A stretch of 41,635 bases of DNA. It comes from Clostridia bacterium. GTDB taxonomy: Bacteria > Bacillota > Clostridia > Oscillospirales > Acutalibacteraceae. Every line of letters begins with the position of its first letter. The stretch's first letter is position 1. The translations under genes and the position numbers were made by a program. A model generated the notes under the pieces. The model worked only from the letters and a program-made list of their open reading frames with translations. It was not told the DNA's origin and did not search any database. This document shows positions 14,778-22,570 of the stretch, one piece after another. The DNA lies in NCBI GenBank assembly GCA_024404095.1, contig JAKSQO010000025.1, forward strand, positions 1-41,635. Reading direction: 5' to 3'.

Positions 14778-16076
14778 ATGAAAAAGATTATCGTTGCAGG
14801 TGCGGGACACGGCGGAATTACGGCCGCACTCAACCTTGTAAGAGCAGGATTTGACGTAACCGTTTACGAAAAGCAGAACCGTGAAGACCTCGGCTATGAC
14901 TGGGTTGACTGTATGCGCAAGGACGATTTTGATGAAACAGGCTTTATACGTCCCGATGACAGCAATTTCGGACCGCTTGCAGATCAGGGATATTTCTGCC
15001 CGAAAAAGTCTGTAAAGATTGTTGTTGAAAAAGACTACGGCGGCAGAATCGGATACATAGAAAGAAAATTCCTCATTAAGTACATTATTGATAACGCAGA
15101 AAAAGAGGGTGTAAAGTTTGTTTTCAACACACCCGTTATCTCTGCGCTTTATGATTCAAAGCGCATCACAGGAATAAAAGTGAGCGAAAACGGAGAAGAA
15201 AAAGATATCCTTGCCGATATGGTAATTGATGCGGCAGGCATGAATTCACCCGTGCGCTCAACTCTTCCCGAAGCGTTCGGGATACGCAGAAAACCGTTCA
15301 GCGACGAAACATTCTGCACATGGCGCGGCAGTTTTAAGAAAACAAAGGATTTTACCGCCGAGCCTAAGAACACGATTTATTTCTACCATTGCGGAAAAAG
15401 CGGAATGGACTGGGCAATCAACGAGGATGAATATATTGATATCCTTATCGGCGGCTTCGGCAATCTGACACAGGACGATATAAACAAAGCACTTGCCGAT
15501 TTCAAAAAGGATTATCCGATTGAAAATGAGGTTGCGCGCGGCGGAACAACGGATTGCATACCTCTCGGCAGATTCCTTGCGGTTATGGTCTGCAACAGCT
15601 ATGCGGCAGTCGGCAATTCCGCATTTATGACCGAACCTCTCAGCGGCTCGGGCATTGATATGAGTATGAGAGCGGGAAAGCTTCTTGCCGATACTATTAT
15701 TGAAGCTGACGGTGACTACTCAACAAAAAATTTATGGAAATATAATTATCTTGCATATAAAAAGCTTGCCGAAAAGCAGTACAACAATCTTATTGTCAAG
15801 AGCTTTCTTTCGGTGCTCACTGCTGACGATGTGGATTTCTTCTTTGAGAAGAAAATCCTTACCGCCAAGGAAATCGGAGGCGGCGGAAACACTAAGTTTA
15901 CCCCTGCCGATATCATTTCAAAGCTCAGTATTCTTTCAAAGCCGAGACTTATTCCGGGGCTTCTTAAGGTAGGTAAAAAGGCACTGATGGTCGGACAGGT
16001 TAAAAAGGCAATCCCCGAGGTTTACAGCAAAGAAGCTGTGGCAAAGTGGGAAAAGATTCATTCACAGATGAGGTGA
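14778..16076 (+). CDS. FAD-dependent oxidoreductase, geranylgeranyl-reductase-like
   Basis: The 432-residue protein begins with the Rossmann FAD-binding motif GAGHGGITAAL followed by an acidic end of strand 2 (VTVYEKQ). In the middle it has a VIDAAGMNSPVR block, and later the second FAD-contact motif AAVGNSAFMTEPLSGSGIDM. The order of motifs fits group A flavoprotein monooxygenases and geranylgeranyl reductases. No signal peptide is seen. The ATG at 14778 is chosen because GAGGGA lies seven bases upstream; eight extra codons upstream overlap the HAD gene. Its place in a carbohydrate-looking operon suggests it acts on a sugar derivative or aglycone, but that is inference. The C-terminal 100 residues are Lys-rich and unassigned. 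Confidence 0.78.
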   Translation: MKKIIVAGAGHGGITAALNLVRAGFDVTVYEKQNREDLGYDWVDCMRKDDFDETGFIRPDDSNFGPLADQGYFCPKKSVKIVVEKDYGGRIGYIERKFLIKYIIDNAEKEGVKFVFNTPVISALYDSKRITGIKVSENGEEKDILADMVIDAAGMNSPVRSTLPEAFGIRRKPFSDETFCTWRGSFKKTKDFTAEPKNTIYFYHCGKSGMDWAINEDEYIDILIGGFGNLTQDDINKALADFKKDYPIENEVARGGTTDCIPLGRFLAVMVCNSYAAVGNSAFMTEPLSGSGIDMSMRAGKLLADTIIEADGDYSTKNLWKYNYLAYKKLAEKQYNNLIVKSFLSVLTADDVDFFFEKKILTAKEIGGGGNTKFTPADIISKLSILSKPRLIPGLLKVGKKALMVGQVKKAIPEVYSKEAVAKWEKIHSQMR

Positions 16077-16080
16077 AACA

Positions 16081-17097
16081 ATGAAGAATTATTTGCCTCT
16101 TGAAAAGGAAGCCGAGCTTCTGCATAACATTCCGATAGGCATGGCATATGACGGCTCGGGGGATTTTTACGTATGGCAGGACAGGGCTAAGTCAAAGCTC
16201 AGAGAACTTCTCGGGCTTGATAAGTTCGTGAAATGCGACAGCCAATTTAAGATTAAATATAAAAGGGAGCACAAGACCTTTACAGAAATTAAGTTTGTTT
16301 TTCAGAGCGAGGAAAACTATTTTGTGCCGTGTATTCTTTCTATTCCCACAGGCTGTGACGGCAAGCTGCCCGTTATGGTTTGCCTGCAGGGACACGGAAC
16401 GGGAATGCACATTACAATGGGCAGAACCAAATATCCGATTGACGTTGAAAAAAAGAAAAAGGGCGGCGACCGTGATTTTGCACGCCAGTGCATAAAGAGA
16501 GGAGTCTGTGCACTCGCTCTTGAACAGCGCAACTTCGGTGAAAAGGGCGGCAATCCGAGACCGACCTGCCACGCATCTTCGCTTGTTGCTCTGCTGACAG
16601 GCAGAACGATAATCGGCGCAAGAGTGTGGGATATAATGAACGCGATTGACGTGCTTGAAAATGAATTTTCGGATGTTGTTGATTGTGAAAAAATCGGATG
16701 TATGGGCAACTCGGGCGGCGGTACGGCAACAATTTATGCCTCTGCACTTGAACCGAGAATCAAAACCGCAATTCCCTCGTGTGCGTTCTGCACATTCGAG
16801 GATTCGATAGTTCTTCAGAATCATTGCGAATGTAACTACATCCCGAATATCAGAAATTACTTTGATATGGCGGAAATCGGAGCGATGAGTGCGCCGAAGC
16901 CGATGGTTGTTGTCAACGGAGTTGAGGACGGAATTTTCCCGATAAAGCCCGCAAAATATGAATTTGAGCGCCTTAAGTCTTATTACAAAGCCGCAGGCGC
17001 AGAGGATAAAGTAGCTCACGCTGTCGGAAGCGCAGGACACCGTTTCTATGCAAAAGAAGCGTGGGAAAAATATGATGAGGTGACAGAAAATGTTTGA
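16081..17097 (+). CDS. Alpha/beta hydrolase, acetyl-esterase-like
   Basis: The 338-residue protein is an alpha/beta hydrolase of the dienelactone/acetyl xylan esterase type. The oxyanion strand is MVCLQGHGTG (99-108). The nucleophile elbow is GNSGGG with Ser211, the acid is probably Asp283 in VNGVEDGIFP, and the base is His320 in SAGHRFY, so the triad is complete and in family order. No signal peptide is seen, so it should act in the cytoplasm, for example removing acyl groups from imported oligosaccharides. It starts four bases after the oxidoreductase gene and overlaps the glycosidase gene by eight bases, so the three are translationally coupled. The natural substrate is not known. Confidence 0.78.
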   Translation: MKNYLPLEKEAELLHNIPIGMAYDGSGDFYVWQDRAKSKLRELLGLDKFVKCDSQFKIKYKREHKTFTEIKFVFQSEENYFVPCILSIPTGCDGKLPVMVCLQGHGTGMHITMGRTKYPIDVEKKKKGGDRDFARQCIKRGVCALALEQRNFGEKGGNPRPTCHASSLVALLTGRTIIGARVWDIMNAIDVLENEFSDVVDCEKIGCMGNSGGGTATIYASALEPRIKTAIPSCAFCTFEDSIVLQNHCECNYIPNIRNYFDMAEIGAMSAPKPMVVVNGVEDGIFPIKPAKYEFERLKSYYKAAGAEDKVAHAVGSAGHRFYAKEAWEKYDEVTENV

Positions 17098-18757
17098 AAA
17101 ATTTGACATTCTTGAAAGTGCACGTCTTGTGCACCATTACATAACCAATATGTGCGACGAAGCACAGGATAATCTGCCTTACTGGCTTCTGCTTCCGAAT
17201 AAGAAGCCTGCCGAGGCGGCACATTGCCGTGTTGACGATGCCGAGCTTGTCGGCTCATGGTATGAGGGTCTTGTAAGTGCAATGCGTATGCTCAACACAA
17301 ACGAGGGCGATAACGTAAAGCAGTCACTCCGCCGCCATCTTATGAAGTCATGGGGTGAGCACGGACTTCGCTTCTGTGAGCCGTATGAGTGGACACACAC
17401 CGTTCATTCCTCATTCCACGAAATGGGTTACATTCTTCCCGGTCTTAATATGATTACCGAGGAATATCCCGAGGACGAAGAGGCTGAAAGACGTACAGCC
17501 GAGCTTGTCAGAGGTATGCGTTCACTTGTAATTGAGCGTAAGGTTCGCACATTCTGGTCAGGTGACTTCACCGAAACCGAGCCGATTTACGAATTCCCGA
17601 ATGACGTTTACCTTAAGGACGGCGGCTTTGACCTTACACGTCACACAGGTCGAGGCGAGCAGGCAATCAGAAACGCCGTTTCGCTTCAGGCACTTGTGCG
17701 CCGTTACGAGCTTAAGGGTGACGAGGTGGCTCTTGACCTTGCAACAGGTCTTGCAAACTATGTTCTCGGACCGTCAAGATATTTCAACTATAAAATGGAA
17801 TTCTTCGGACACGTTCATTCCGCTACATGGTTTGCCTGCGGTATCGTTAAGCTCGGCAGACTTACAAATCAGGATTATTATATTCAGAAGGGCAAGGCAA
17901 TCTACGATTATGTCCGCTCGCTTTCTTCTGACTTCGGCTGGGTTCCCGAGTATGCACAGTGGCATCCCATGGAGGAGGAGCATTGCGAAACCTGCTGTAT
18001 CAGAGATATGATTGTCTGCGCTGAGGAGCTTATCAAGTGCGGATATAAGGAATACTGGAACGATATGAACCTCTTTGCCCGTAATCAGCTTATGGAAAAT
18101 CAGGTTAAATACACAGGCTACGTTGAGTGCGACAACACAAGACCCGACGGCAACGGTATCACATACCGTGATATCGACAAGCGCATGGTCGGCGGCTTCA
18201 CAGGCGGAAGTGAGCCTAACTCAATTTCACTTTCACGCTTCCGTTCAATCGCAGGCTGCTGTGTCGGCACAGCTCCCGTTGCACTTAAGATTGTATGGGA
18301 TAATGCAATCACAGAGGATGACGGTGTTCTTACTGTCAACATTCCCTGCGACAAGGAAACAGACGAGCTTAAAATGGAGTCACTCATCCCGAACGAGGGT
18401 ATTGTACGACTTACTGCAAAGAAGGACTGCAAGGCAGGCTTCCGTGCTTATGAATGGATGAAGGATGCAAAGGTTACACTTAACGGTAAGGCTGTTGACG
18501 GTATGTCTGCTGAGGTTAAGGCAGGCGATGTACTTAAGCTTACATTTGACATTTCAACTGTTGAGAAGAAAGAAACTGTCCGCGGTGTTGAATTTACGGT
18601 TTACTGGCGCGGATGTGATGTTGTTGATATGACACCGAGAGGCGAGCACGTAAGACTTTATCAGCGTGACCTTGATAAGGAAAAGTACTATCCGACACCC
18701 GAGGATGTTGTTTACACAGGTGCGGCAAACTACGGTCCCACACAGCAGAAGCAGTGA
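17090..18757 (+). CDS. GH127-like (DUF1680) glycosidase, beta-L-arabinofuranosidase type
   Basis: The 555-residue protein resembles the DUF1680/GH127 group, cysteine-nucleophile glycosidases with a zinc-bound active site. In the characterised member HypBA1 the site uses a Glu-x-Cys pair and a Cys-Cys pair. Here HCETCCIRDM (Glu300, Cys302) and RSIAGCCVGT (Cys390, Cys391) match both, with Glu287 (VPEYAQ) as a possible acid/base. An alpha/alpha-barrel of about 400 residues is followed by beta-rich C-terminal segments with HypBA1-like style (TLNGKAVDG, LKLTFDIS). There is no signal peptide, so it acts on imported sugars. Length is shorter than many GH127 proteins (about 650). Specificity for arabinofuranose is not proven; GH142/GH146-like activities are possible. 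Confidence 0.72.
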   Translation: MFEKFDILESARLVHHYITNMCDEAQDNLPYWLLLPNKKPAEAAHCRVDDAELVGSWYEGLVSAMRMLNTNEGDNVKQSLRRHLMKSWGEHGLRFCEPYEWTHTVHSSFHEMGYILPGLNMITEEYPEDEEAERRTAELVRGMRSLVIERKVRTFWSGDFTETEPIYEFPNDVYLKDGGFDLTRHTGRGEQAIRNAVSLQALVRRYELKGDEVALDLATGLANYVLGPSRYFNYKMEFFGHVHSATWFACGIVKLGRLTNQDYYIQKGKAIYDYVRSLSSDFGWVPEYAQWHPMEEEHCETCCIRDMIVCAEELIKCGYKEYWNDMNLFARNQLMENQVKYTGYVECDNTRPDGNGITYRDIDKRMVGGFTGGSEPNSISLSRFRSIAGCCVGTAPVALKIVWDNAITEDDGVLTVNIPCDKETDELKMESLIPNEGIVRLTAKKDCKAGFRAYEWMKDAKVTLNGKAVDGMSAEVKAGDVLKLTFDISTVEKKETVRGVEFTVYWRGCDVVDMTPRGEHVRLYQRDLDKEKYYPTPEDVVYTGAANYGPTQQKQ

Positions 18758-18765
18758 GGTAAGGT

Positions 18766-19539
18766 ATGAAGCTTCACACACTCGGAACATCGGCAGGCAC
18801 TCAGCCCTATGAGGGCTTCCGTCACACCTGCCTTGCCATTGAAACGGAAAAAGCACTCTATTTCCTTGATGCAGGCGAGAGCGGAGCATATACGGCACAC
18901 CTGTGCGGAATCGACCTGTTGAAAACCAAAGCGGTGTTTATTTCCCATCCGCATATGGATCATGTCGGCGGTCTCGGCAATCTGCTGTGGTATATCCGTA
19001 AGGTAGGTCTTGTCAGAAAAGAACCGCTCAAGGCTGAAAATATTGATATTTTTACACCATGTATTGAAACTGTTGACGGCTTTATGACTGTGCTGAAAAA
19101 CACAGAGGGCAATTTCAAGACAGATTACACTCACACGACACATAAAATATCCGAGGGTACAATCTTTGATAACGGTGATATCAGACTGACGGCTGTGCAT
19201 ACCGACCATATGCCGATGAAAAACGGCGAGTATCAGTCCTATGCTTTCAGAATAGAGTGTGAGGGCAAAACGGTAGTTTTTTCGGGCGATATGCGACTTG
19301 AAAATATTGCCGACATTGTTCCTGACAGGTGCAATGCGTTTCTTGTTGAAACGGGGCATCATCAGATAGAGGATATCTGTGCCGAGCTGAAAGCAAAGAA
19401 TAAGCAGGTTGATAAGCTGTTTTTTGTTCACCACGGCGGCTACATTATCCGTGACCCCGAGGGCGGAGAAAAGCGTGCGTATGAAGCGTTCGGAGAGAAT
19501 GCCGTAATTACCCGTGACGGCAGAACCTATGAAATATAA
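18766..19539 (+). CDS. MBL-fold metallohydrolase
   Basis: The 257-residue protein has the metallo-beta-lactamase fold signature SHPHMDHVGG (His61, His63, Asp65, His66). Further likely ligands are a His in TAVHTDHMP, the Asp in FSGDMRLE and a His in FFVHHGGY. The start MKLHTLGTSAG, containing the LGTSAG turn, is typical of the RNase Z/phosphodiesterase-like and lactonase-like branch. The gene starts eight bases after the glycosidase stop behind GAGGTAAGG. In this operon a sugar lactonase or phosphodiesterase role would make sense, but the sequence does not decide it. Confidence 0.82.
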   Translation: MKLHTLGTSAGTQPYEGFRHTCLAIETEKALYFLDAGESGAYTAHLCGIDLLKTKAVFISHPHMDHVGGLGNLLWYIRKVGLVRKEPLKAENIDIFTPCIETVDGFMTVLKNTEGNFKTDYTHTTHKISEGTIFDNGDIRLTAVHTDHMPMKNGEYQSYAFRIECEGKTVVFSGDMRLENIADIVPDRCNAFLVETGHHQIEDICAELKAKNKQVDKLFFVHHGGYIIRDPEGGEKRAYEAFGENAVITRDGRTYEI

Positions 19540-19551
19540 GGAGATTTTGAT

Positions 19552-20337
19552 ATGAGATACGGAATGTGTATGCAGATTGACAGCCCCGAAAGAGTTGCTG
19601 TTATCAAAAATTCAGGCTTTGACTACGTTGAGTGCGGATTCTGCAAGCTTTCGAGAGGTGATAATGAAACCTTTGAGGCATTTAAGAAAGCGCTCAATGA
19701 AAACGATATAAAATGTGAAGCGGCAAACGGATTTTTGCCCAAAGACATCCCGCTTATCGGTGAGGAGTATGACGAGAAAAAGACTGTTGAATATATTGAA
19801 AAGGGTATGAAGCGAGGTGCTGAAATCGGACTTAAGACAGTTGTTTTCGGCTCAAGCGGAGCAAGAAAGGTTCCCGATGGCGTCAGCTATGCCGACGGCT
19901 TCCGACAGCTCGGCGAGGTACTCAGAAATGTGATTTCACCGCTTGCAAAGAAGTACGGCATCACAATTGTAATGGAACCGCTCAGAAAGGACGAATGCAA
20001 CATCATCAACACAATCAAAGAAGGTACAATGCTTGCCGTTCTTTCGGGTGTCGATAATGTTTTCTGCCTTGCCGATATCTATCATATGATAGGCGAGGGC
20101 GATACACTTGACGATGTAAGACAGCTTAAGGGTTCTCTTAAGCATTCTCATATCTCGAATCCTTATTCAAAGAAAGGACTTAAGAGAGATTTCCCTGCCG
20201 ATATGGACGAATATGACTACAAGGCTTTTGTAGATGCGATGGCATTTGCAGGCTGTGACACCTGCTCCGTTGAAGCTCAATGCGTGGACTTCGACAGCGA
20301 AACAATGCTTGCAGGCAAGCTTCTGAAGAGCTTATAA
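19552..20337 (+). CDS. Sugar phosphate isomerase/epimerase (xylose isomerase-like TIM barrel)
   Basis: The 261-residue protein fits the AP endonuclease 2 / xylose isomerase-like TIM-barrel family. The metal site is visible as Glu142 (VMEPL), Asp175 (LADIYHM), His198 or His200 (KHSHIS) and Glu241 (SVEAQC), the standard Glu-Asp-His-Glu arrangement. Relatives isomerise or epimerise ketoses, and others cleave 3-keto-glycosides. AAGGAG precedes the ATG at 19552 by eight bases. It is the last gene of the six-gene operon. No clear T-rich terminator follows; instead the downstream sequence holds repeat debris. Confidence 0.83.
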   Translation: MRYGMCMQIDSPERVAVIKNSGFDYVECGFCKLSRGDNETFEAFKKALNENDIKCEAANGFLPKDIPLIGEEYDEKKTVEYIEKGMKRGAEIGLKTVVFGSSGARKVPDGVSYADGFRQLGEVLRNVISPLAKKYGITIVMEPLRKDECNIINTIKEGTMLAVLSGVDNVFCLADIYHMIGEGDTLDDVRQLKGSLKHSHISNPYSKKGLKRDFPADMDEYDYKAFVDAMAFAGCDTCSVEAQCVDFDSETMLAGKLLKSL

Positions 20338-20344
20338 GTATGCT

Positions 20345-20392
20345 TTTGCCTTCCTCTTGAGGGGAAGGGGGGCGCTTGCGGTGGATGAGGTG
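20345..20392. repeat. Dispersed intergenic repeat-like sequence
   Basis: CCTTCCTCTTGAGGGGAAGG forms a hairpin and is followed by GGCGCTTGCG and GGTGGATGAGGTG. This arrangement, ending in GGATGAGGTG, looks like a short interspersed element I recall from gut Clostridia genomes. Only one copy is in this window, so the repeat status is from memory. Confidence 0.45.
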
Positions 20393-20420
20393 TAAAAAAG
20401 AATAACTCTGTTCAACAATA

Positions 20421-20480
20421 AACCCCCTGAGGAATAGTTTAAACCCATCAAGGTGAAGTGAACCCCAAAGTTTAGACAAT
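20421..20480. repeat. Possible insertion-sequence remnant
   Basis: A stretch containing TTTAAACCCATCAAGGTGAA and AACCCCAAAGTTTAGACAA encodes nothing and resembles a subterminal piece of an IS3-like element left after decay. No transposase gene or intact inverted repeats are present. It sits exactly between the GH127-like operon and the AT-rich protease operon. Confidence 0.35.
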
Positions 20481-20500
20481 AAAATATTAGGTTCTATAAT

Positions 20501-20535
20501 AAAAAAACAGAGAGCCGTTTATTTCGGCTCTCTGT
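20501..20535 (-). terminator. Terminator of the protease/secreted-protein operon
   Basis: On the minus strand an 11-bp perfect stem (ACAGAGAGCCG with CGGCTCTCTGT, 20507-20535) is followed by a run of seven T, eight bases after the lipoprotein stop codon. Confidence 0.88.
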
Positions 20536-20543
20536 ATGTATGA

Positions 20544-21341
20544 TCAATTTGAGGGTGTCATATCAATCTTACCTTCGTATATTTTATAAACGGATACAGG
20601 ATATAAGCAGAATTGAACATATTCAGCGTCATCACTTACAGGCATCGAATAATAACTTGTAAGTCTATCCTCTGATTGTTTTTCAAGCGAAGCCGGATTG
20701 TAATCATCTTTATACTTTTTCAGTTTGTAAAACTTATTATAAACATCATAAGACATATCATAATCCGGATCATCTCTTGTTATTCCAATCAGAACAGCTT
20801 TGCAGGCAGTCATTCTATCAAAATATGATCTATCAACAATATCTACCTTCAAATTATGATTATCTGTAATCGGAACATAAACAGGTTCATCAGAATCAAC
20901 TTTTATTTTAATACTGCTTTCATCCGTTCCTGTAAATTTAACCATATTTAACAATAACCCAAAATTATATAGCATATAATAATCTGACAACTTATTTACA
21001 GGCAAATTAAAAGAAACAGAATATATATTCTTATTGCAGTCTATGATAGTTCCATCAATAGTTTTATCTGATGTTTTTGCTACAAGTGTAAATGAAGGTA
21101 CTTTTGTATCCTGTTCAAAATTAGGATTTCCAGTAAAGCTTGGCGAATCGTACATACTGTTGTCTGTGTTTACCTGAATCGTCAAAGTAGTTTTTTCATC
21201 TTCTTCCTCATCTTTCAAACTTGCTGTAAGAATTAAGCCTTCGTTTATATTCTTTTTTGCTATTATATTATCAGAATCCATTTGACAAGAGCATAGCAAA
21301 AAAATTATACAAAAAACAAGAATCAGAGAACACTTTTTCAT
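20544..21341 (-). CDS. Hypothetical lipoprotein
   Basis: The 265-residue protein has a signal peptide ending in the lipobox LCSC, with lipidated Cys19, then Gln. The mature part is rich in Asp, Ser, Thr, Tyr and Lys, with beta-rich stretches such as LILTASLKDEEEDEKTT, FTLVAKTSDKTIDG and VYVPITDNHNLKVDIVD, and a C-terminal YVQFCLYPVSVYKIYEGKID. No known domain is recognised. AAGGAGG lies seven bases before the ATG. It is third in a tight operon (15-base gap) after a secreted protein and a tethered subtilase, so it may be a partner, inhibitor or immunity-like factor; this is inference. The gene is visibly more AT-rich than the housekeeping genes around it. Confidence 0.72.
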   Translation of the reverse strand: MKKCSLILVFCIIFLLCSCQMDSDNIIAKKNINEGLILTASLKDEEEDEKTTLTIQVNTDNSMYDSPSFTGNPNFEQDTKVPSFTLVAKTSDKTIDGTIIDCNKNIYSVSFNLPVNKLSDYYMLYNFGLLLNMVKFTGTDESSIKIKVDSDEPVYVPITDNHNLKVDIVDRSYFDRMTACKAVLIGITRDDPDYDMSYDVYNKFYKLKKYKDDYNPASLEKQSEDRLTSYYSMPVSDDAEYVQFCLYPVSVYKIYEGKIDMTPSN

Positions 21342-21356
21342 AAAATGACCTCCTTG

Positions 21357-22556
21357 TTATCTATGGTTACAAAAGGATAAAGTTATGGAAAATTCACCAC
21401 CGGTATAATTTCTTACTCCACCTCTAAGTCTTATCTCACTAATATAACATTTAACGGTTGTATTTGTAGATGTACCTTTTGAATTACGAACAGTTACTGA
21501 CGGAGTAATTCTCCAGGATTCGTTGTTTATTGATGAAGCTGGCTGACATTTCCAAGTTTTTACATACTGACTGCCAAAAGCATTTGTTATTCGCTGTCCT
21601 TTTGGATTATATGAATAAGTCATAACATTAGAAACTTTCATAGAACCATCTGAACTTATTTCGTTTGCAATTGAGGTTTGTATCGTACTATTTAATCCAC
21701 CATCCAACCATGTTTCATCAATAATAGAAGTGCTGCTACTTGTTGCCTTTATATTACAATCATAGTATTTAACATATTTGCCATTTAATCCGCTTGCGGT
21801 AAATTCAGTATAAACTGTATCAAATGTATTTGTGCCCATTGTTTTGATTTTAATTGCATAAGCCACAATTCTCATTGAACCTAATTGACACCAACCACTT
21901 ATTTTTTCTTTTGAACTATATTGATATTCTGTTCCTATTCCGTTAATAGAACCTTTTTTATAAAAATAACGAAAAGCAGCGCAGCCTTTAAAGCTTTGCT
22001 TAATCATTTTATCATCTTGCAATATAGCTTTATCTTTTGGAGTCATTTCTTTAATGAATTCATTATTTATAGAGCAATCATTTAAATTATCATACAGATC
22101 ATTTAAATGATCATTTGTATTAAACTCAAAATTCTCTTCTGTTATTTCGTTTTCATCTTCCTCAACAACAGCTACTTCTACTGGCGTTATTCTATAATCG
22201 TTGCCATCAGAACTAACGTAGTATCCAACTGTATACCCATCGTCTGTTTGAGGATATTCAGAACAATCAAATATACTCTCTAAGCACACATTTTCATCTT
22301 TTTCAATAAAGAAATCTGTTCCGTTATCAATAAGCTCTTTAGCATCATCTTGATAAGAAGACAAATCACTTGCATCAATCGAAACCAAATCAACTTTATT
22401 TAAACTTTTATAGTCTGATTTATCCAACATTTTTTCAACATCATTCATATCAGCAATTTCAATATTGTCCTCAGAATTTGAAATTGCAAATGCATCACAA
22501 GGAACTACGAGTATGGCAAAAACAAAAGATAATAAAATGGATAATATTTTTTTCAT
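21357..22556 (-). CDS. Secreted protein of unknown function (399 aa)
   Basis: I do not recognise this protein. It has a clear signal peptide (KKILSILLSFVFAILVVP, cleavage likely near CDAFA, residue 24). Residues of about 25-170 are very acidic (DMNDVEKMLDKSDY, EEDENEITEENFEF), as in a pro-region. The remainder, from about 185, is Ser/Thr/Tyr/Gly-rich, beta-strand-like and contains several Cys (KGCAAFRYFY, SGWCQLGSMRIV, KTWKCQPAS, CYISEIRLRGG, LSFCNHR). This two-part layout suggests a secreted effector or structural protein with an N-terminal propeptide. The gene lies 14 bases after the subtilase gene, which could be its processing protease. Ribosome binding site GAGAGG. Confidence 0.72.
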   Translation of the reverse strand: MKKILSILLSFVFAILVVPCDAFAISNSEDNIEIADMNDVEKMLDKSDYKSLNKVDLVSIDASDLSSYQDDAKELIDNGTDFFIEKDENVCLESIFDCSEYPQTDDGYTVGYYVSSDGNDYRITPVEVAVVEEDENEITEENFEFNTNDHLNDLYDNLNDCSINNEFIKEMTPKDKAILQDDKMIKQSFKGCAAFRYFYKKGSINGIGTEYQYSSKEKISGWCQLGSMRIVAYAIKIKTMGTNTFDTVYTEFTASGLNGKYVKYYDCNIKATSSSTSIIDETWLDGGLNSTIQTSIANEISSDGSMKVSNVMTYSYNPKGQRITNAFGSQYVKTWKCQPASSINNESWRITPSVTVRNSKGTSTNTTVKCYISEIRLRGGVRNYTGGEFSITLSFCNHR

Positions 22557-22570
22557 AAAAAGATACCTCT

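Noticed and set aside
16192..17109. Long open frame (about 305 codons) antisense to the esterase gene
   Set aside because: It has no ribosome binding site, no recognisable domain and an odd Cys/His/Arg-rich composition. The sense frame encodes a complete alpha/beta hydrolase.
18730..19434. Open frame of 234 codons antisense to the MBL hydrolase gene
   Set aside because: The sense strand carries the intact HxHxDH motif and sits in an operon. The antisense product has no family features.
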